DNA of 64,000 bases from Nocardia rhamnosiphila NBRC 108938 (GCF_000720425.1 NZ_JOAJ01000001.1:124001-188000); one strand, 5' to 3'; shown: positions 28,888 through 38,248, counted from the first letter of the stretch. A program made the numbers and translations. Notes: generated by a model from the sequence alone, not told the origin.

Positions 28888-31062
28888 TCAGTTGCGGGTG
28901 AGCGCGCGGTCGGTGAGCGCGCCGATGATCGGGGCGAGCGTTTCGGCGTACCCGACGGTGAGGTGATTGTCGTCGCGGAAGACCAGGTTGTCCCCGATGA
29001 CAAGCGGGCAAGCGGAGGGGGTGCAGAACAGCGAGGTCAGGTCGGCGTACCGGCCGCCACCGCCGGTGGTTGCCGCCTGCTCGGCCGCGATACCGGCATC
29101 GTTGAGCGCATCCGGTCGTGCCGGGGCGCAGGCCGCGGCATCGTCGAGATGTTCGGACAGACATATCGGGACATCGGTGTGCGGGTCGGGGATCGACCCC
29201 AGCACGAGCACGGCCGCACCGGTTGCTCGCAGCCGGGCGACCATGCGATGCAGACCGTCGATCCAGGCCGGGTCGTAGGACACGAAGCCGAAGTCGGCAC
29301 CATATCGCCGGGACATGCTCACCACGATCAACCGCGGTCGCTCGGCCTGCAGCCGGTCCACGATCTCGCCGCGCCACTGCTCGCATTCGGTGTACTCCCG
29401 GCCCAGGTAAGGGCTGGTGATGGGCAGGTCCAGGAGCGGACAGGTGACCTTGGCCATGGTCTCCAGCCGCCAGTGCCGCGCCGCGGTGATCCGCTCGAAC
29501 GCCGGCTGCCACATCGCGGCATGGGAATCGCCGACCAGGGCCACCGTGGTGGCCGAGTCCGGATCGCCGGAGGCGCACTCGGCCTGACCCACTTCTCGCC
29601 AGGACCGTACACAGCCGTTCACGAACACGTCCGCTTTGCTCCCGGCCGCGTCGGCGAGCGAGGGGGTGAGATTCGAAGGGACGGGGCCGATTGCGGCAGA
29701 TGCGGCAATAGCGGCCTGCGCTTGGCCGACCTGCTGCCGGACTGCTGTCTCCGCGGGGTCCGTAGTCGGTGTGACCGGTGTGGTGGGTGCAGTGAGGGCA
29801 AGGGCCGGGGCCGCCGTACCGCGGCCGGCCGGGACCGGCACGAGTACGAGCAGTGCGAGCGTCACGCCGCCGGCGACAGCCGTGATCGCACCGCCACAGG
29901 CGAGGCTGCGCGCGGCCGAACTCCGTAAGGGAACGGCGAAACGGGCCGGATTCTCGACCAGCCACAGCGTGAGCATGGCGAGTCCACCCGCGATCGTGAC
30001 CGCGCCCAGCGAACCACCGAGTCCGAGCGGATGACCGACCACCCAGGGCGCAAGCAGTAACACCGGCCAGTGCCACAGGTACCACGAGTAGGACCCGCGG
30101 CCGATCGCCCGCATCGGGCCGAGTGCCAGCCCGCGTCCGACCCCGAACCGTGGAGTGGCACAGCCGGAGATGATCACCAGCACGGTCCCCGCGACGGGCA
30201 GCAGCGCGGCGGTTCCGGGGTACCGGGTGTGCTCGTCGAACCATGTGCAAGCGGCGGTGATCAGCAGTAACCCGGCCCAGCCGGCGACAGCGGCCGGAAT
30301 TTTCGGTAGTCGGGACCACATCGCCGCCGACAGCGCGATCACGCCCCCGGCGGCCAATTCCCAGGCCCGGGTGGGCAGCGAGAAGAACGCCCACGACGGG
30401 AGCGTGCCGGTCCAGCTCAGTGAGGTTGCGAAAGAGAACGCGGCGACGATCACGAGAACGATCAGATACGGCCGCGGTGCCGCCGCCCCGGTTCGGTGCC
30501 GTCGCGCGAACCAAGCCGTCGCGGCGATCAGCACCGGCCAGAGCAGATAGAACTGCTCTTCCACACCGAGTGACCAGAAGTGTTGAAACGGTGACGGAAG
30601 CACATCGCCGGCAAGATAGTCGGCACCGCGCAGCGCGAACCGGTAGTTCCCGGCGTACAGCGCGCTGGCGATCCCGTCGCCGAGTACCCGGCGGGCCTGC
30701 AGGGGTGGCAGCAGCACGGCGGCTGCCACCGCGGTGGTGACGAGGACAACACCTGCCGCGGGTAGCAGTCGCCGGGCCCGCGCGCCGTAGAACCGGGCCA
30801 GTCCGATAGTGCCGGTGGCCGCCGTTTCGCGATAAAGAATTCCGGTGACGAGAAAGCCGGAAACGACGAAAAAGATGTCCACGCCGACGAATCCGCCACC
30901 GACCCCGGGAATGCCCGCGTGAAAAAGGACGACGGCCACCACGGCAACTGCTCTCAGTCCTTCGATATCGGGCCGAAAGTAACTTCGCGGCACCGCATTA
31001 TCGCCGCGGTCCGCACGCCGATCACCCAATTCGCTGCCGACCGCTACGGTCATGGGCAGCAT
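28888..31062 (-). CDS. OafA-type acyltransferase with C-terminal SGNH domain
   Basis: A protein of about 724 residues. The N-terminal acyltransferase-3 domain with ten or so membrane helices starts YFRPDIEGLRAVAVVAVVLFHAG, with the catalytic-type His in LFHAG, and has FFVVSGFLVTGIL, WSLGVEEQFYLLWPVL and YSWYLWHWP. The extracytoplasmic SGNH domain has block I ALVGDSHAAMW, a distal YADLTSLFC and block V-like RDDNHLTVGYAE. Such fusions O-acylate exported glycans, cell-wall polymers or lipids. The start is uncertain: ATGs at 31062 and 31053 both lack a ribosome site. It stands alone on its strand. Confidence 0.88.
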   Translation of the reverse strand: MLPMTVAVGSELGDRRADRGDNAVPRSYFRPDIEGLRAVAVVAVVLFHAGIPGVGGGFVGVDIFFVVSGFLVTGILYRETAATGTIGLARFYGARARRLLPAAGVVLVTTAVAAAVLLPPLQARRVLGDGIASALYAGNYRFALRGADYLAGDVLPSPFQHFWSLGVEEQFYLLWPVLIAATAWFARRHRTGAAAPRPYLIVLVIVAAFSFATSLSWTGTLPSWAFFSLPTRAWELAAGGVIALSAAMWSRLPKIPAAVAGWAGLLLITAACTWFDEHTRYPGTAALLPVAGTVLVIISGCATPRFGVGRGLALGPMRAIGRGSYSWYLWHWPVLLLAPWVVGHPLGLGGSLGAVTIAGGLAMLTLWLVENPARFAVPLRSSAARSLACGGAITAVAGGVTLALLVLVPVPAGRGTAAPALALTAPTTPVTPTTDPAETAVRQQVGQAQAAIAASAAIGPVPSNLTPSLADAAGSKADVFVNGCVRSWREVGQAECASGDPDSATTVALVGDSHAAMWQPAFERITAARHWRLETMAKVTCPLLDLPITSPYLGREYTECEQWRGEIVDRLQAERPRLIVVSMSRRYGADFGFVSYDPAWIDGLHRMVARLRATGAAVLVLGSIPDPHTDVPICLSEHLDDAAACAPARPDALNDAGIAAEQAATTGGGGRYADLTSLFCTPSACPLVIGDNLVFRDDNHLTVGYAETLAPIIGALTDRALTRN

Positions 31063-31324
31063 TGTTATCGGGTTTGTTGTCGTTGTCACGACAACGCACC
31101 GCGTGCGGATATTCCTGTTCGAGTTCTCCCGGCAGTGCTCGACGCCATCCACGCACAAATCGACGGAATCGGGGGTGTCCGATCAACGGTGGAGCCGATT
31201 CCACTGTCGGTCGGTTATCGGTCCGAGTGATCCGGCCTTCGCCCGACACCGCACCTGCGGACTGTGGATCGCGAGTGTGTTCCCGGTCCGATCCGCTGAC
31301 CGGATGGTCGGTGGGAGAGGTGCC

Positions 31325-31612
31325 GTGCCGATGACATTCGATGTCGTGGCAAGGAGGAAAGCCGAGGCTTCGGCCGCGCAGCCGGCGATGGCGGAGCTGG
31401 TACGGATGGCCGAGGGAACGGGCTTGGCCGGCACCGGCCCGACCGCTCTCGCCTACCGCCGCGAGGGTTGGCGACCGCCCGTCGCGACCGACTACCTGCC
31501 GCGCACGCCGATCCCGGATGCCGAACCGGTTCTCGCGCGGCCTCGGCCTCCGCTACCGGCCCTTTCGCCTGGACAGGCCGTCGCGGCCGATCGCCGGGAA
31601 CCCCGGGAGTAG
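31325..31612 (+). CDS. Hypothetical protein, about 95 aa
   Basis: A reading frame with GC-rich third positions begins at GTG 31325 or ATG 31331, behind GGGAGAGG at 31313-31320. It reads MTFDVVARRKAEASAAQPAM, then ELVRMAEGTGLAGTGPTALAYRREG, and ends in a Pro/Arg-rich tail. No membrane segment or known motif is visible. The first half could form helices and the second looks disordered. It is divergent from the acyltransferase. I do not recognise it. Confidence 0.5.
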   Translation: MPMTFDVVARRKAEASAAQPAMAELVRMAEGTGLAGTGPTALAYRREGWRPPVATDYLPRTPIPDAEPVLARPRPPLPALSPGQAVAADRREPRE

Positions 31613-31641
31613 TCGGGCATTACCGGATCGAAAATCTGTAG

Positions 31642-31654
31642 AAATCGACGATTT
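31642..31654. promoter_or_regulatory. AT-rich inverted repeat before the Gly/Trp-rich gene
   Basis: AAATCG-A-CGATTT is a perfect inverted repeat in an unusually AT-rich 100-bp stretch upstream of the secreted Gly/Trp protein (start 31734). It could be an operator or part of the promoter. Confidence 0.25.
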
Positions 31655-31733
31655 GTGGTTGAGTGAACCGCGGAAAATTCCAGATTCCGGCGCGTAGAAT
31701 TCAAGCGGGTCGGGACACTATCTGGAGCCCATC

Positions 31734-32090
31734 ATGACGAGAAAGAATTCACACACGAAGTTCGCCCGGCTGGCGGCCGCCGCCGGTATAGCCGCAGTTG
31801 CCGCGATTCCGGTCGTCGCAGCCGCGCAGCAAGCGCCTACCGCGCAGGCATCCACGCCCACGTCTGCAACCCAACTCGTCGACAGCCCTGGCTGGGGTAA
31901 TGGCGGCGGTTGGGGTCGCGGCGATGGTTGGGGTTGGGGTAATGGCGGTTGGGGTCGTGGCGGTGGCTGGGGTTGGGGTAATGGCTGGGGTTGGGGTAAC
32001 GGCTGGGGTTGGGGCGGCGGCGGCTGGGGTTGGGGCGGCGGCGGCTGGAACAATTGGTGGCCCGGCGGGGGCGGCTGGGGCAGTTTCTAG
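31734..32090 (+). CDS. Secreted Gly/Trp repeat protein, 118 aa
   Basis: The protein has a basic N-terminus (MTRKNSHTKFARL), a hydrophobic signal sequence (AAAAGIAAVAAIPVVAAAQQ) with a likely cleavage after Ala-Ala-Ala, a short Thr/Ser linker, and about 67 residues built almost only of Gly and Trp with some Asn and Arg. The repeats are WG, GWGWGN and GGGGWGWG, with 17 tryptophans. The DNA is correspondingly repetitive (about 31891-32061). TGGAG precedes the ATG. The function is unknown. A cell-surface or structural peptide, or an interfacially active secreted peptide, are possibilities. It is not near maturation enzymes that would mark a RiPP. Confidence 0.75.
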   Translation: MTRKNSHTKFARLAAAAGIAAVAAIPVVAAAQQAPTAQASTPTSATQLVDSPGWGNGGGWGRGDGWGWGNGGWGRGGGWGWGNGWGWGNGWGWGGGGWGWGGGGWNNWWPGGGGWGSF

Positions 32091-32195
32091 CGCTGGTGAC
32101 CGTGCCCGGACATGCGCATCGTGCCGGGCTCGGTCGCATCGAAAGCCGATTATGTGAAGTGAGGTGCGACCAGCCGGACTGGAGCTGGTAACGAG

Positions 32196-33464
32196 ATGAA
32201 GATCGTATGCGTCGGTGGCGGGCCGGGCGGGTTGTACTTTGCTATTTCCATGAAGCGGCGCGACCCGGCCCATGCCATCACGGTGCTCGACCGCGATCCC
32301 CCCGGGGCCACCTATGGCTGGGGCGTCGTGTACTGGGACGACCTGCTCGACATCCTGTACCGGAACGACCCCGAGAGCGCCCGGGCGGTGCGTGCCGGGT
32401 CGGTCGTATGGCGTGACCAGGCAATACATGTGGGCGACGACCGGATTGCGCATTTCGGGGGCTACGGGTTCAGCATGGGGCGCGCGGCATTGCTCGACGT
32501 ACTTTCCCGGCGGGCGAGCGATCTGGGCGTCGATGTCCGGCACGGGCGAGAAGTCAACGATCTGTCCGGTTTCGGCGACACCGATCTCATCGTCGCCTCC
32601 GACGGCGCGAACAGCCGGGTACGGCAGCTGGGTGAGCATTGTTTCGGCACGTCCGTCACGCTCGGCGAGAATCGATATATCTGGCTCGGTACGGACGAGG
32701 TATTCACCCGATTCACCTTCGCCTTCGAACGCACCGCGGCCGGTTGGGTCTGGTTCCATGCCTACCCGTCGGTGGCCGGGAAAGTCAGCACGTGCATCGT
32801 CGAGTGCCAACCGCATACGTGGCATGGCCTGGGATTCGATTCCCTGGACAATCCGGAGAACCTGCGTGTTCTGGAGAACATCTTCACGCGCGTCCTCGGC
32901 GGTCACTCGTTGATCAGCAAGACACGAGGCGAGTTCGCGAAATGGAGCCGCTTTCCCGAGATAACCAACAGGACCTGGTATCACGACAACGTCGTGTTGC
33001 TCGGCGATGCAGCGCACACGACGCACTTCACCATCGGTTCGGGTACCCGGTTGGCAACCGTCGACGCCGTCGCGCTCGCACAGAACCTGTACGAGCATGC
33101 CGAGGTCGCCGACGCGCTGGAGAACTATGATGCGCAGCGACGCGCCGCACTACGCCCGATCCAGGCCGCCGCCCGTGCCAGCATGAACTGGTTCGAACAC
33201 GCCGACCGGTATCTCGACCGTGACGCCGTACAGTTCGCTTATGCGATGGCGGCTCGGCACGGGCCGCAAGTGCCGTGGCGATATCAGCTACACCTGCTCA
33301 CACAGGTATCCGCTGTGCGCAAGGTCCGGCGTACCGTCGACTCCGGACAACGGTGGTGGCGGGCTGCCCGACGGGGAGAACTCGCAATGGCACCGCCCTC
33401 GCCGCGACCCCCACCCGAACCGAACCCGACCGATCACTCGGCGCCGGGACCTACGGACGGATGA
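32196..33464 (+). CDS. FAD-dependent monooxygenase (salicylyl/anthraniloyl-CoA hydroxylase-like)
   Basis: A 422-residue flavoprotein hydroxylase. The N-terminal Rossmann motif is MKIVCVGGGPGGLYFAISMK; the second FAD motif is VLLGDAAHTTHFTIGSGTRLATVDAVALAQ. The start and the TYGWGVVYWDDLLD stretch resemble the monooxygenase half of 2-aminobenzoyl-CoA monooxygenase and salicylyl-CoA 5-hydroxylase, as well as VioD-type tryptophan hydroxylases. It would therefore hydroxylate an activated aromatic or related ring. The C-terminal 30 residues are Pro-rich and differ from the family. It converges on the aldolase gene, overlapping it by 31 bp at the 3' ends. No CoA ligase lies beside it. Confidence 0.85.
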   Translation: MKIVCVGGGPGGLYFAISMKRRDPAHAITVLDRDPPGATYGWGVVYWDDLLDILYRNDPESARAVRAGSVVWRDQAIHVGDDRIAHFGGYGFSMGRAALLDVLSRRASDLGVDVRHGREVNDLSGFGDTDLIVASDGANSRVRQLGEHCFGTSVTLGENRYIWLGTDEVFTRFTFAFERTAAGWVWFHAYPSVAGKVSTCIVECQPHTWHGLGFDSLDNPENLRVLENIFTRVLGGHSLISKTRGEFAKWSRFPEITNRTWYHDNVVLLGDAAHTTHFTIGSGTRLATVDAVALAQNLYEHAEVADALENYDAQRRAALRPIQAAARASMNWFEHADRYLDRDAVQFAYAMAARHGPQVPWRYQLHLLTQVSAVRKVRRTVDSGQRWWRAARRGELAMAPPSPRPPPEPNPTDHSAPGPTDG

Positions 33465-34483
33465 CTCGAGGTGCGGCGGGCGAGTTCGGAGGCGACGTCG
33501 AGGATCATGTCTTCCTGGCCGCCGATGACGCCGCGTCGGCCCAGCTCCAGCAGGATGTCGCGGGTGGGGACGCCGAACTTCTTCGCCGCCCTTTTGGTCG
33601 GATGGAAGAAGGTCGAGTAGACGCCGGCGTAGCCGAGAACCAATGCGGTCTCGTCGACGATCTGCGGTTCGCTCATCAGCGGTGCCACAACGTGTTCGGC
33701 GGTATCGATCAAGGGGTACAGGTCGACACCCGTATCCCACCCGGCGCGTTCGAAAGCCGCTGCGAGGACCTCGGTTTGTGCGTTTCCGGCGCTCGCACCG
33801 AGACCACGCAGGGAACCGTCGATGAACGTGGCACCGTTCTCGGCGGCGGCGAGGGCATTGGCGATCCCGACACCGAGGTTGTTGTGCGCGTGGAAGCCGA
33901 TGTCCGCGGAGATCGCCTGTCGTAGGGCGGCGACGCGGGCCCCCGCGTGCCGGGGGACCATCGCGCCCGCCGAGTCCACGACGTAGACGACGTCCGCGCC
34001 GTAGGAGTCGAGTGCTGCTGCCTGCTCTGCGAGTGGTTCGGGCTCGAGTTTGTGGCTCATCATCAAGAAGGTCATCACGGTCAGGCCGCGGTCCTTGGCC
34101 CAGTGGATCGGCTGCTCTGCGCAGTCGGCCTCGGTACAGTGCACCGCGACGCGGACCGTCCCGATGCCGGCCTCCGCGGCTGTCTGTAGTTCGGCGAGCG
34201 TGGCGATCCCGGGGACGTACAGGGCTGCGATGGTGGCGTTGTCGACCGCGTCGACGGCGGCGCGGATGTATTCGGGATCGGTCGCGGCCGCGAAACCGTA
34301 CTGGACGGACGAGGCGCCCAATCCGATACCGTGCGCGACCTCGATGGTGGCTATACCGGCCCTGTCGAGGCCGCGTGCGATGTCGGCGACATTGCGGGGG
34401 GTGAATTGATGCGATACCGACGACATGCCGTCCCGCAGAGTGGTGTCGACGATCGTGACCTTCTTCTGTGCAGGGGTATTCAC
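33434..34483 (-). CDS. 4-hydroxy-2-oxovalerate aldolase-family enzyme with a catalytic-site substitution
   Basis: A 349-residue DmpG/BphI-type class II aldolase. These enzymes cleave 4-hydroxy-2-oxo acids to pyruvate plus an aldehyde that is channelled to the partner dehydrogenase. The metal-site Asp18 (LRDG) and His198/His200 (FHAHNN), Arg17 and the [10 protein letters not shown] loop are present. The family reads DG-x-H-A-I-R-H-Q, but here it is [10 protein letters not shown], so the catalytic His (His20 in BphI) is Ser21. This may change the reaction or substrate. The ATG end overlaps its operon partner upstream by four bases. The hydratase and ring-cleavage genes usual for the aromatic pathway are absent from the window. 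Confidence 0.88.
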   Translation of the reverse strand: MNTPAQKKVTIVDTTLRDGMSSVSHQFTPRNVADIARGLDRAGIATIEVAHGIGLGASSVQYGFAAATDPEYIRAAVDAVDNATIAALYVPGIATLAELQTAAEAGIGTVRVAVHCTEADCAEQPIHWAKDRGLTVMTFLMMSHKLEPEPLAEQAAALDSYGADVVYVVDSAGAMVPRHAGARVAALRQAISADIGFHAHNNLGVGIANALAAAENGATFIDGSLRGLGASAGNAQTEVLAAAFERAGWDTGVDLYPLIDTAEHVVAPLMSEPQIVDETALVLGYAGVYSTFFHPTKRAAKKFGVPTRDILLELGRRGVIGGQEDMILDVASELARRTSSHPSVGPGAE

Positions 34484-35358
34484 TGTGCTGCTCCGTGGGT
34501 GAGGTTCTGCTGTGCCACGCCCTCGGCGACCCGAGCGGCGGCGGCGGTGATGATGTCCAGGTTCCCGGCGTAGGTCGGGAGGAAATCGCCGGCACCGACG
34601 ACCTCGAGCATCACTGTCACCAGGTCACCCTCGACGTCGATGAGTCGCAGCGAGTATCCGGGGACGTAACGCCGCACCTCCGCCACCATGTCCACGACCG
34701 CTCGTTCGATGGCGTCGGCGTCGGGATACCGGACCTTGGCGTAGACCGTGTCGCGCATGTTCATCGGCGGTTCGGCCGGATTGATCACCGAGATCGCTTT
34801 GGCGCGGTCGGCGCCGGCGACCCGAACGAGCGCCTTGCCGGTCTTCTCGCTGAACTCGCTGAGGTTCTGGCGGGTGCCGGGGCCGGCGCTGTGTGAGGCG
34901 ATGGCGGCGACGATCTCCCCGTAGGAGGCGTCGGCGACCTGGTTGATCGCGTACAGGATCGGGATGGTGGCCTGGCCCGCACAACTGATCATGTTCACGT
35001 TGGGCGACGACAGGTGCTCGTCGAGGTTCACCGACGGAACGACGTAGGGGCCCACGGAGGCGGGAGTCAGGTCGATGGCGGTGATACCGGCCTCGGCGTA
35101 TCTGGGTGCCGCGGCGGCATGAACCGTCGCCGAGGTGGCTTCGAAGACGATGTCGGGCAGTCCGGGCCGGGACAGGAGCCAATCGATGCCGCCGGCGGAA
35201 GTCTCGATACCCTCCTGGCGGGCTCGTGCCAGTCCCTCGCTTCCCGGGTCGATCCCCACCACGGCCTGGAGTTCGATGTATTCGGATCGCTGCAGCTTGT
35301 ACATCAGGTCGGTTCCGATGTTCCCGGAGCCGACGATGGCGGCGGTTTTGCGAATCAT
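34480..35358 (-). CDS. Acetaldehyde dehydrogenase (acylating), DmpF/BphJ type
   Basis: A 292-residue enzyme from the ATG at 35358 with GGGAGG upstream. The NAD-binding start is [16 protein letters not shown], and the catalytic cysteine is Cys126 in [17 protein letters not shown]. It converts an aldehyde plus CoA and NAD+ to acyl-CoA and forms a channelling complex with the aldolase encoded just downstream. The promoter region (35359-35695) holds two copies of the CCGATGATCGG repeat and is shared with the hydrolase gene at 35696. Confidence 0.93.
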   Translation of the reverse strand: MIRKTAAIVGSGNIGTDLMYKLQRSEYIELQAVVGIDPGSEGLARARQEGIETSAGGIDWLLSRPGLPDIVFEATSATVHAAAAPRYAEAGITAIDLTPASVGPYVVPSVNLDEHLSSPNVNMISCAGQATIPILYAINQVADASYGEIVAAIASHSAGPGTRQNLSEFSEKTGKALVRVAGADRAKAISVINPAEPPMNMRDTVYAKVRYPDADAIERAVVDMVAEVRRYVPGYSLRLIDVEGDLVTVMLEVVGAGDFLPTYAGNLDIITAAAARVAEGVAQQNLTHGAAQ

Positions 35359-35504
35359 GGAGGTGCCTCCCACTGGAATCTGCTCGGCATCGGCCGAGAT
35401 CTTGTTCGTCGCCGACACTGTTCGAAGCATCGGCGGGACGGTCCGCGCAGGTCGCCCCGTAACCGGTCACCCGAGAGGGAACCACCGGGAGTCCGGCGAT
35501 CGGG

Positions 35505-35515
35505 CCGATGATCGG
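35505..35515. promoter_or_regulatory. Putative IclR operator, copy 1
   Basis: CCGATGATCGG, an inverted repeat with a one-base centre, flanked by GGG and AAT. It lies about 150 bp upstream of the aldehyde dehydrogenase start. This is the copy with the weakest flanks. Confidence 0.45.
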
Positions 35516-35606
35516 AATAGCCGGACAGCTTCCAAGCACGTAGCCGTCGCGATCGGTTTCGACGGACGCGAGCCGGAGCCGGCCTTGCCGACCCGGCGAC
35601 CCGGGA

Positions 35607-35617
35607 CCGATGATCGG
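35607..35617. promoter_or_regulatory. Putative IclR operator, copy 2
   Basis: CCGATGATCGG in the context GGACCGATGATCGGGAC, about 85 bp upstream of the hydrolase GTG at 35696. It is 102 bp from copy 1, close to a whole number of helical turns. Confidence 0.55.
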
Positions 35618-35695
35618 GACGTTGCGGTCGCGGTGTCCGGACCCCCACAAGGAGGATCCACGGGACCGATCCGTGACCGGGAGGAGAGTGGTGCG

Positions 35696-36604
35696 GTGAC
35701 CTTCACCGTCGATATAGGAGGAGCGCGCGTCCGGCAGCTCACCGAACTGGCGCGCTGGCCGTTCCCGGTCACGGGCCTGTTCCCGGCTGCCGACGAGCGC
35801 GCCGAGCGCGCCGCGGCCGCCTTACCGCCGCAATTCGTGGACCCCGCGACGGGGGATCTGATCCTTGCGATCCATACCTACGTGATCGATATCGGTGGTA
35901 CGACGCTCGTGGTCGACACCGGTAACGGCAACCACAAGGAGCGGCCGAATCTGCTTCCACACCATATGTTCGACACCGACTGGGAAGAGCGGTTCGCCGC
36001 GACAGGGCATACGCCCGCCGATGTGGACCTGGTGGTGAGCACCCATCTGCATCCGGACCACTGCGGCTGGAACACCCGGCTCGTCGACGGGGCATGGGTG
36101 CCGACGTTCGAACGGGCCACCTATGTGTTCGGCGCTGTGGAACTGGCCGAACTGCAGGCGCTGGTGGCAAGCCCGCCGCCGGACCCCGTGGTAACGGATC
36201 TCGTGCGGACCTATCACGACAGCATCCGGCCGGTCCTGACGCGGGCCGCGTGGATCACGGTCGAAGACGGCCATATCCTCGCCGAGGAAGGCGGTACGAG
36301 TGTCGTCCTCCGGTCGGGGCCCGGCCACACCGCCGGTCATCAGATCGTCGAAATCCGTTCCCCCGACCGCAGCGCGGTCATCTCCGGGGACGTCGTCCAC
36401 CACCCGATTCAGTTCTGTTGCGCTCATCTCGTCCAAGGGGGAGACGCAGACCCGCTCGCGGCCCGCCGCACCCGCGATGCCCTTCTCGAACGCTGCGCTC
36501 GGGAGGGCCTGCTGCTGATGCCCGCTCACTTCCCGATGGACGCGCCGGTGGTCGTCTCGCTCGACGACGCCGGCCGGCCTTCGGCACCTGCTCTGTTCGT
36601 CTGA
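35696..36604 (+). CDS. Metallo-beta-lactamase-fold hydrolase (lactonase-like)
   Basis: A 302-residue enzyme from the GTG at 35696, with GGGAGGAGAG upstream. The dinuclear zinc motif is THLHPDHCGWN, followed by GPGHTAGHQ, ISGDVVHHPIQF and LMPAHFP. The layout is that of AHL-lactonase/phosphotriesterase-like lactonases in this fold, which open lactone rings. In this cluster it could hydrolyse a sugar-acid lactone or another intermediate before the dehydratase; that is an inference. Two CCGATGATCGG sites lie upstream, and a 38-bp palindrome follows its stop. Confidence 0.88.
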   Translation: MTFTVDIGGARVRQLTELARWPFPVTGLFPAADERAERAAAALPPQFVDPATGDLILAIHTYVIDIGGTTLVVDTGNGNHKERPNLLPHHMFDTDWEERFAATGHTPADVDLVVSTHLHPDHCGWNTRLVDGAWVPTFERATYVFGAVELAELQALVASPPPDPVVTDLVRTYHDSIRPVLTRAAWITVEDGHILAEEGGTSVVLRSGPGHTAGHQIVEIRSPDRSAVISGDVVHHPIQFCCAHLVQGGDADPLAARRTRDALLERCAREGLLLMPAHFPMDAPVVVSLDDAGRPSAPALFV

Positions 36605-36620
36605 CCGATACCGGTGGTGC

Positions 36621-36658
36621 ACTCATCCGCCGTACGCGATCGCGTACGGCGGATGAGT
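36621..36658. terminator. 38-bp perfect palindrome after the hydrolase gene
   Basis: ACTCATCCGCCGTACGCGA followed directly by its exact reverse complement, so 19 bp per arm with no spacer, starting 17 bp after the stop at 36604. In RNA it would form a long hairpin, fitting a terminator for the hydrolase gene. It also lies in the MFS gene's upstream region, so a binding-site role is possible. No T-tract follows. Confidence 0.6.
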
Positions 36659-36895
36659 CGTGTCGGTCGTCCTTCTGGTCTGCACTGTGCCCGCAGAGCG
36701 CGGTATCGAACCGGGTCGGTACCCGCATCATGGGCCTGGCCTGCCGAAACTCCTGCCGGTGTCGGCGGGGCCCGTGACCTCCGCCGAGCCAAGTTCCGAT
36801 GAACGGGACTTTACGATTGGGAATCCGGTAGTGCGGCGCGCATCGTTCCCGTGTCGCGCATCACAGTGGATGCGCTGAAGAACAAGAGGTGGAAC

Positions 36896-38248
36896 ATGCG
36901 CCAGAAAACTACTCCGGCCGAGGTCCGGGACCCGGTGGGCGCTCGGACGATCCGTAAGGTGATGCTGCGGTTCATGCCGATCATCGGATTGGCGTACATA
37001 GTCCTGTACCTGGACCGGCTCAACATCGGTGTCGCCGGCCTGACGATGAACGAGGAACTCGGAATCTCCGCGTCGATGTTCGGTTTCGCGGCGGGCATCT
37101 ACTTCTGGAGCTACACGGTCTGCGAGCCACCGAGCAACTACATCCTCACCAAAGTGGGAGCGCGGCGGTGGATCGCCCGGATCATGATCACCTGGGGCAT
37201 CGTCACGATCGCGACAGGCTTCGTGCAGGGGGCGACGACATTGGTCGTGTGCCGGTTCCTGCTCGGCATCGCGGAGGCGGGATTCTCGCCCGGCATGCTG
37301 TACTTCGTCTCCCGCTGGTTCCCGAACCAGGACCGCGGCCGTTCGATGTCGTGGATCGTCGGATTCATCTGCCTGTCGGGTCTCGGCACGCCGATCACCA
37401 CGCACCTGCTGGAGATGGACGGATTCCTCGGCTTGTCCGGATGGCGGTGGGTTTTCATCCTCACCGGTGTGCCGGCGGTGATCATGGCGTTCGTCTGCTT
37501 CCGGGTGCTGCGCGACACCCCCGCCGAGGCGGAGTTCCTCACCGCCGAGGAGCGCGGCTGGCTTACGAACAAGCTCGACGAGGAGGCCGCGGAAACCGAG
37601 TCGGCCGCGGGCTCGCACAGCTTCTGGCAGGGCCTGGTGCATCCTCGGGTCCTGGTCCTCATCTCGGTGTTCATCTGCTTCACCTTCGGCCTGAACGGCT
37701 TCCAGATCTGGATGCCGCAGATCTACCGGCAGTTCGGTATGACCAACACCCAGATCGGGTGGGTCGCCGCCCTGCCCGCGCTCCTGGCGATCGGCCCGAT
37801 GATCTGGTGGACCCGGCACAGTGATCGCCGCGGCGAACGGCCGGTGCACTTCGCGATCGCGGCCGGCGTCGCGGCCCTCGGGTTCGCGATCGCCGCGGTG
37901 TTCTTCCAGACCCCGCTCGTCGCGATCATCGGCTTCTGCGTGGCCGGTATCGGTCTCTACAGCTCGATGGGCATCTTCATGACGATGCCGTCCAGCTTCC
38001 TCACCGGGGTGGCCCTCGCCGCCGGATTCGGCGTGATCAACGGGATGGGCAACCTCGGCGGTTACTTCGGTCCGCAGGTCACCGGCTGGATCAAGGACAC
38101 GACCGGCAGCTTCACGCCGGCGATCTGTGTCTACGCGCTGGTTCTGGCGCTTGCCGCGGCGATCGTCCTCGCGCTGAAGGTCGCGACGCGGGATTCGCGT
38201 TCCGCTGCGGACGATACCGACATGAGAGCCGGGATCGAACGGGGCTGA
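36896..38248 (+). CDS. MFS transporter, anion:cation symporter (ACS) type
   Basis: A 450-residue permease with 12 membrane helices. The ATG at 36896 follows GAGGTGG; the frame extends upstream without a ribosome site. Helix 1 is FMPIIGLAYIVLYLDRLNIGVAGLTM, with the D-R-x-N-I/V signature of ACS-family transporters for organic anions such as tartrate, phthalate and glucarate. LLGIAEAGFSPGMLYFVSRWFP is the helix 4-5 motif. It probably imports the acid degraded by the genes around it. No CCGATGATCGG copy lies directly upstream, unlike the neighbouring units. Confidence 0.9.
   Translation: MRQKTTPAEVRDPVGARTIRKVMLRFMPIIGLAYIVLYLDRLNIGVAGLTMNEELGISASMFGFAAGIYFWSYTVCEPPSNYILTKVGARRWIARIMITWGIVTIATGFVQGATTLVVCRFLLGIAEAGFSPGMLYFVSRWFPNQDRGRSMSWIVGFICLSGLGTPITTHLLEMDGFLGLSGWRWVFILTGVPAVIMAFVCFRVLRDTPAEAEFLTAEERGWLTNKLDEEAAETESAAGSHSFWQGLVHPRVLVLISVFICFTFGLNGFQIWMPQIYRQFGMTNTQIGWVAALPALLAIGPMIWWTRHSDRRGERPVHFAIAAGVAALGFAIAAVFFQTPLVAIIGFCVAGIGLYSSMGIFMTMPSSFLTGVALAAGFGVINGMGNLGGYFGPQVTGWIKDTTGSFTPAICVYALVLALAAAIVLALKVATRDSRSAADDTDMRAGIERG

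Larger units (their letters stand above)
35359..35695. other. Divergent promoter region with two shared operator copies
   Basis: About 340 bp between the aldehyde dehydrogenase (minus) and the hydrolase (plus). It holds no gene. Two CCGATGATCGG sites lie 102 bp apart. The first is also framed by GTCCGGC (35491-35497) and GCCGGAC (35520-35526). Confidence 0.6.

Noticed and set aside
28922..28932. Fifth copy of CCGATGATCGG
   Set aside because: It lies inside the acyltransferase gene where it encodes Pro-Ile-Ile-Gly, and its flanks do not match GTN...NAC.
36977..36987. Reverse-centre copy CCGATCATCGG in the MFS gene
   Set aside because: Also a Pro-Ile-Ile-Gly codon run inside a coding region, without the extended flanks.
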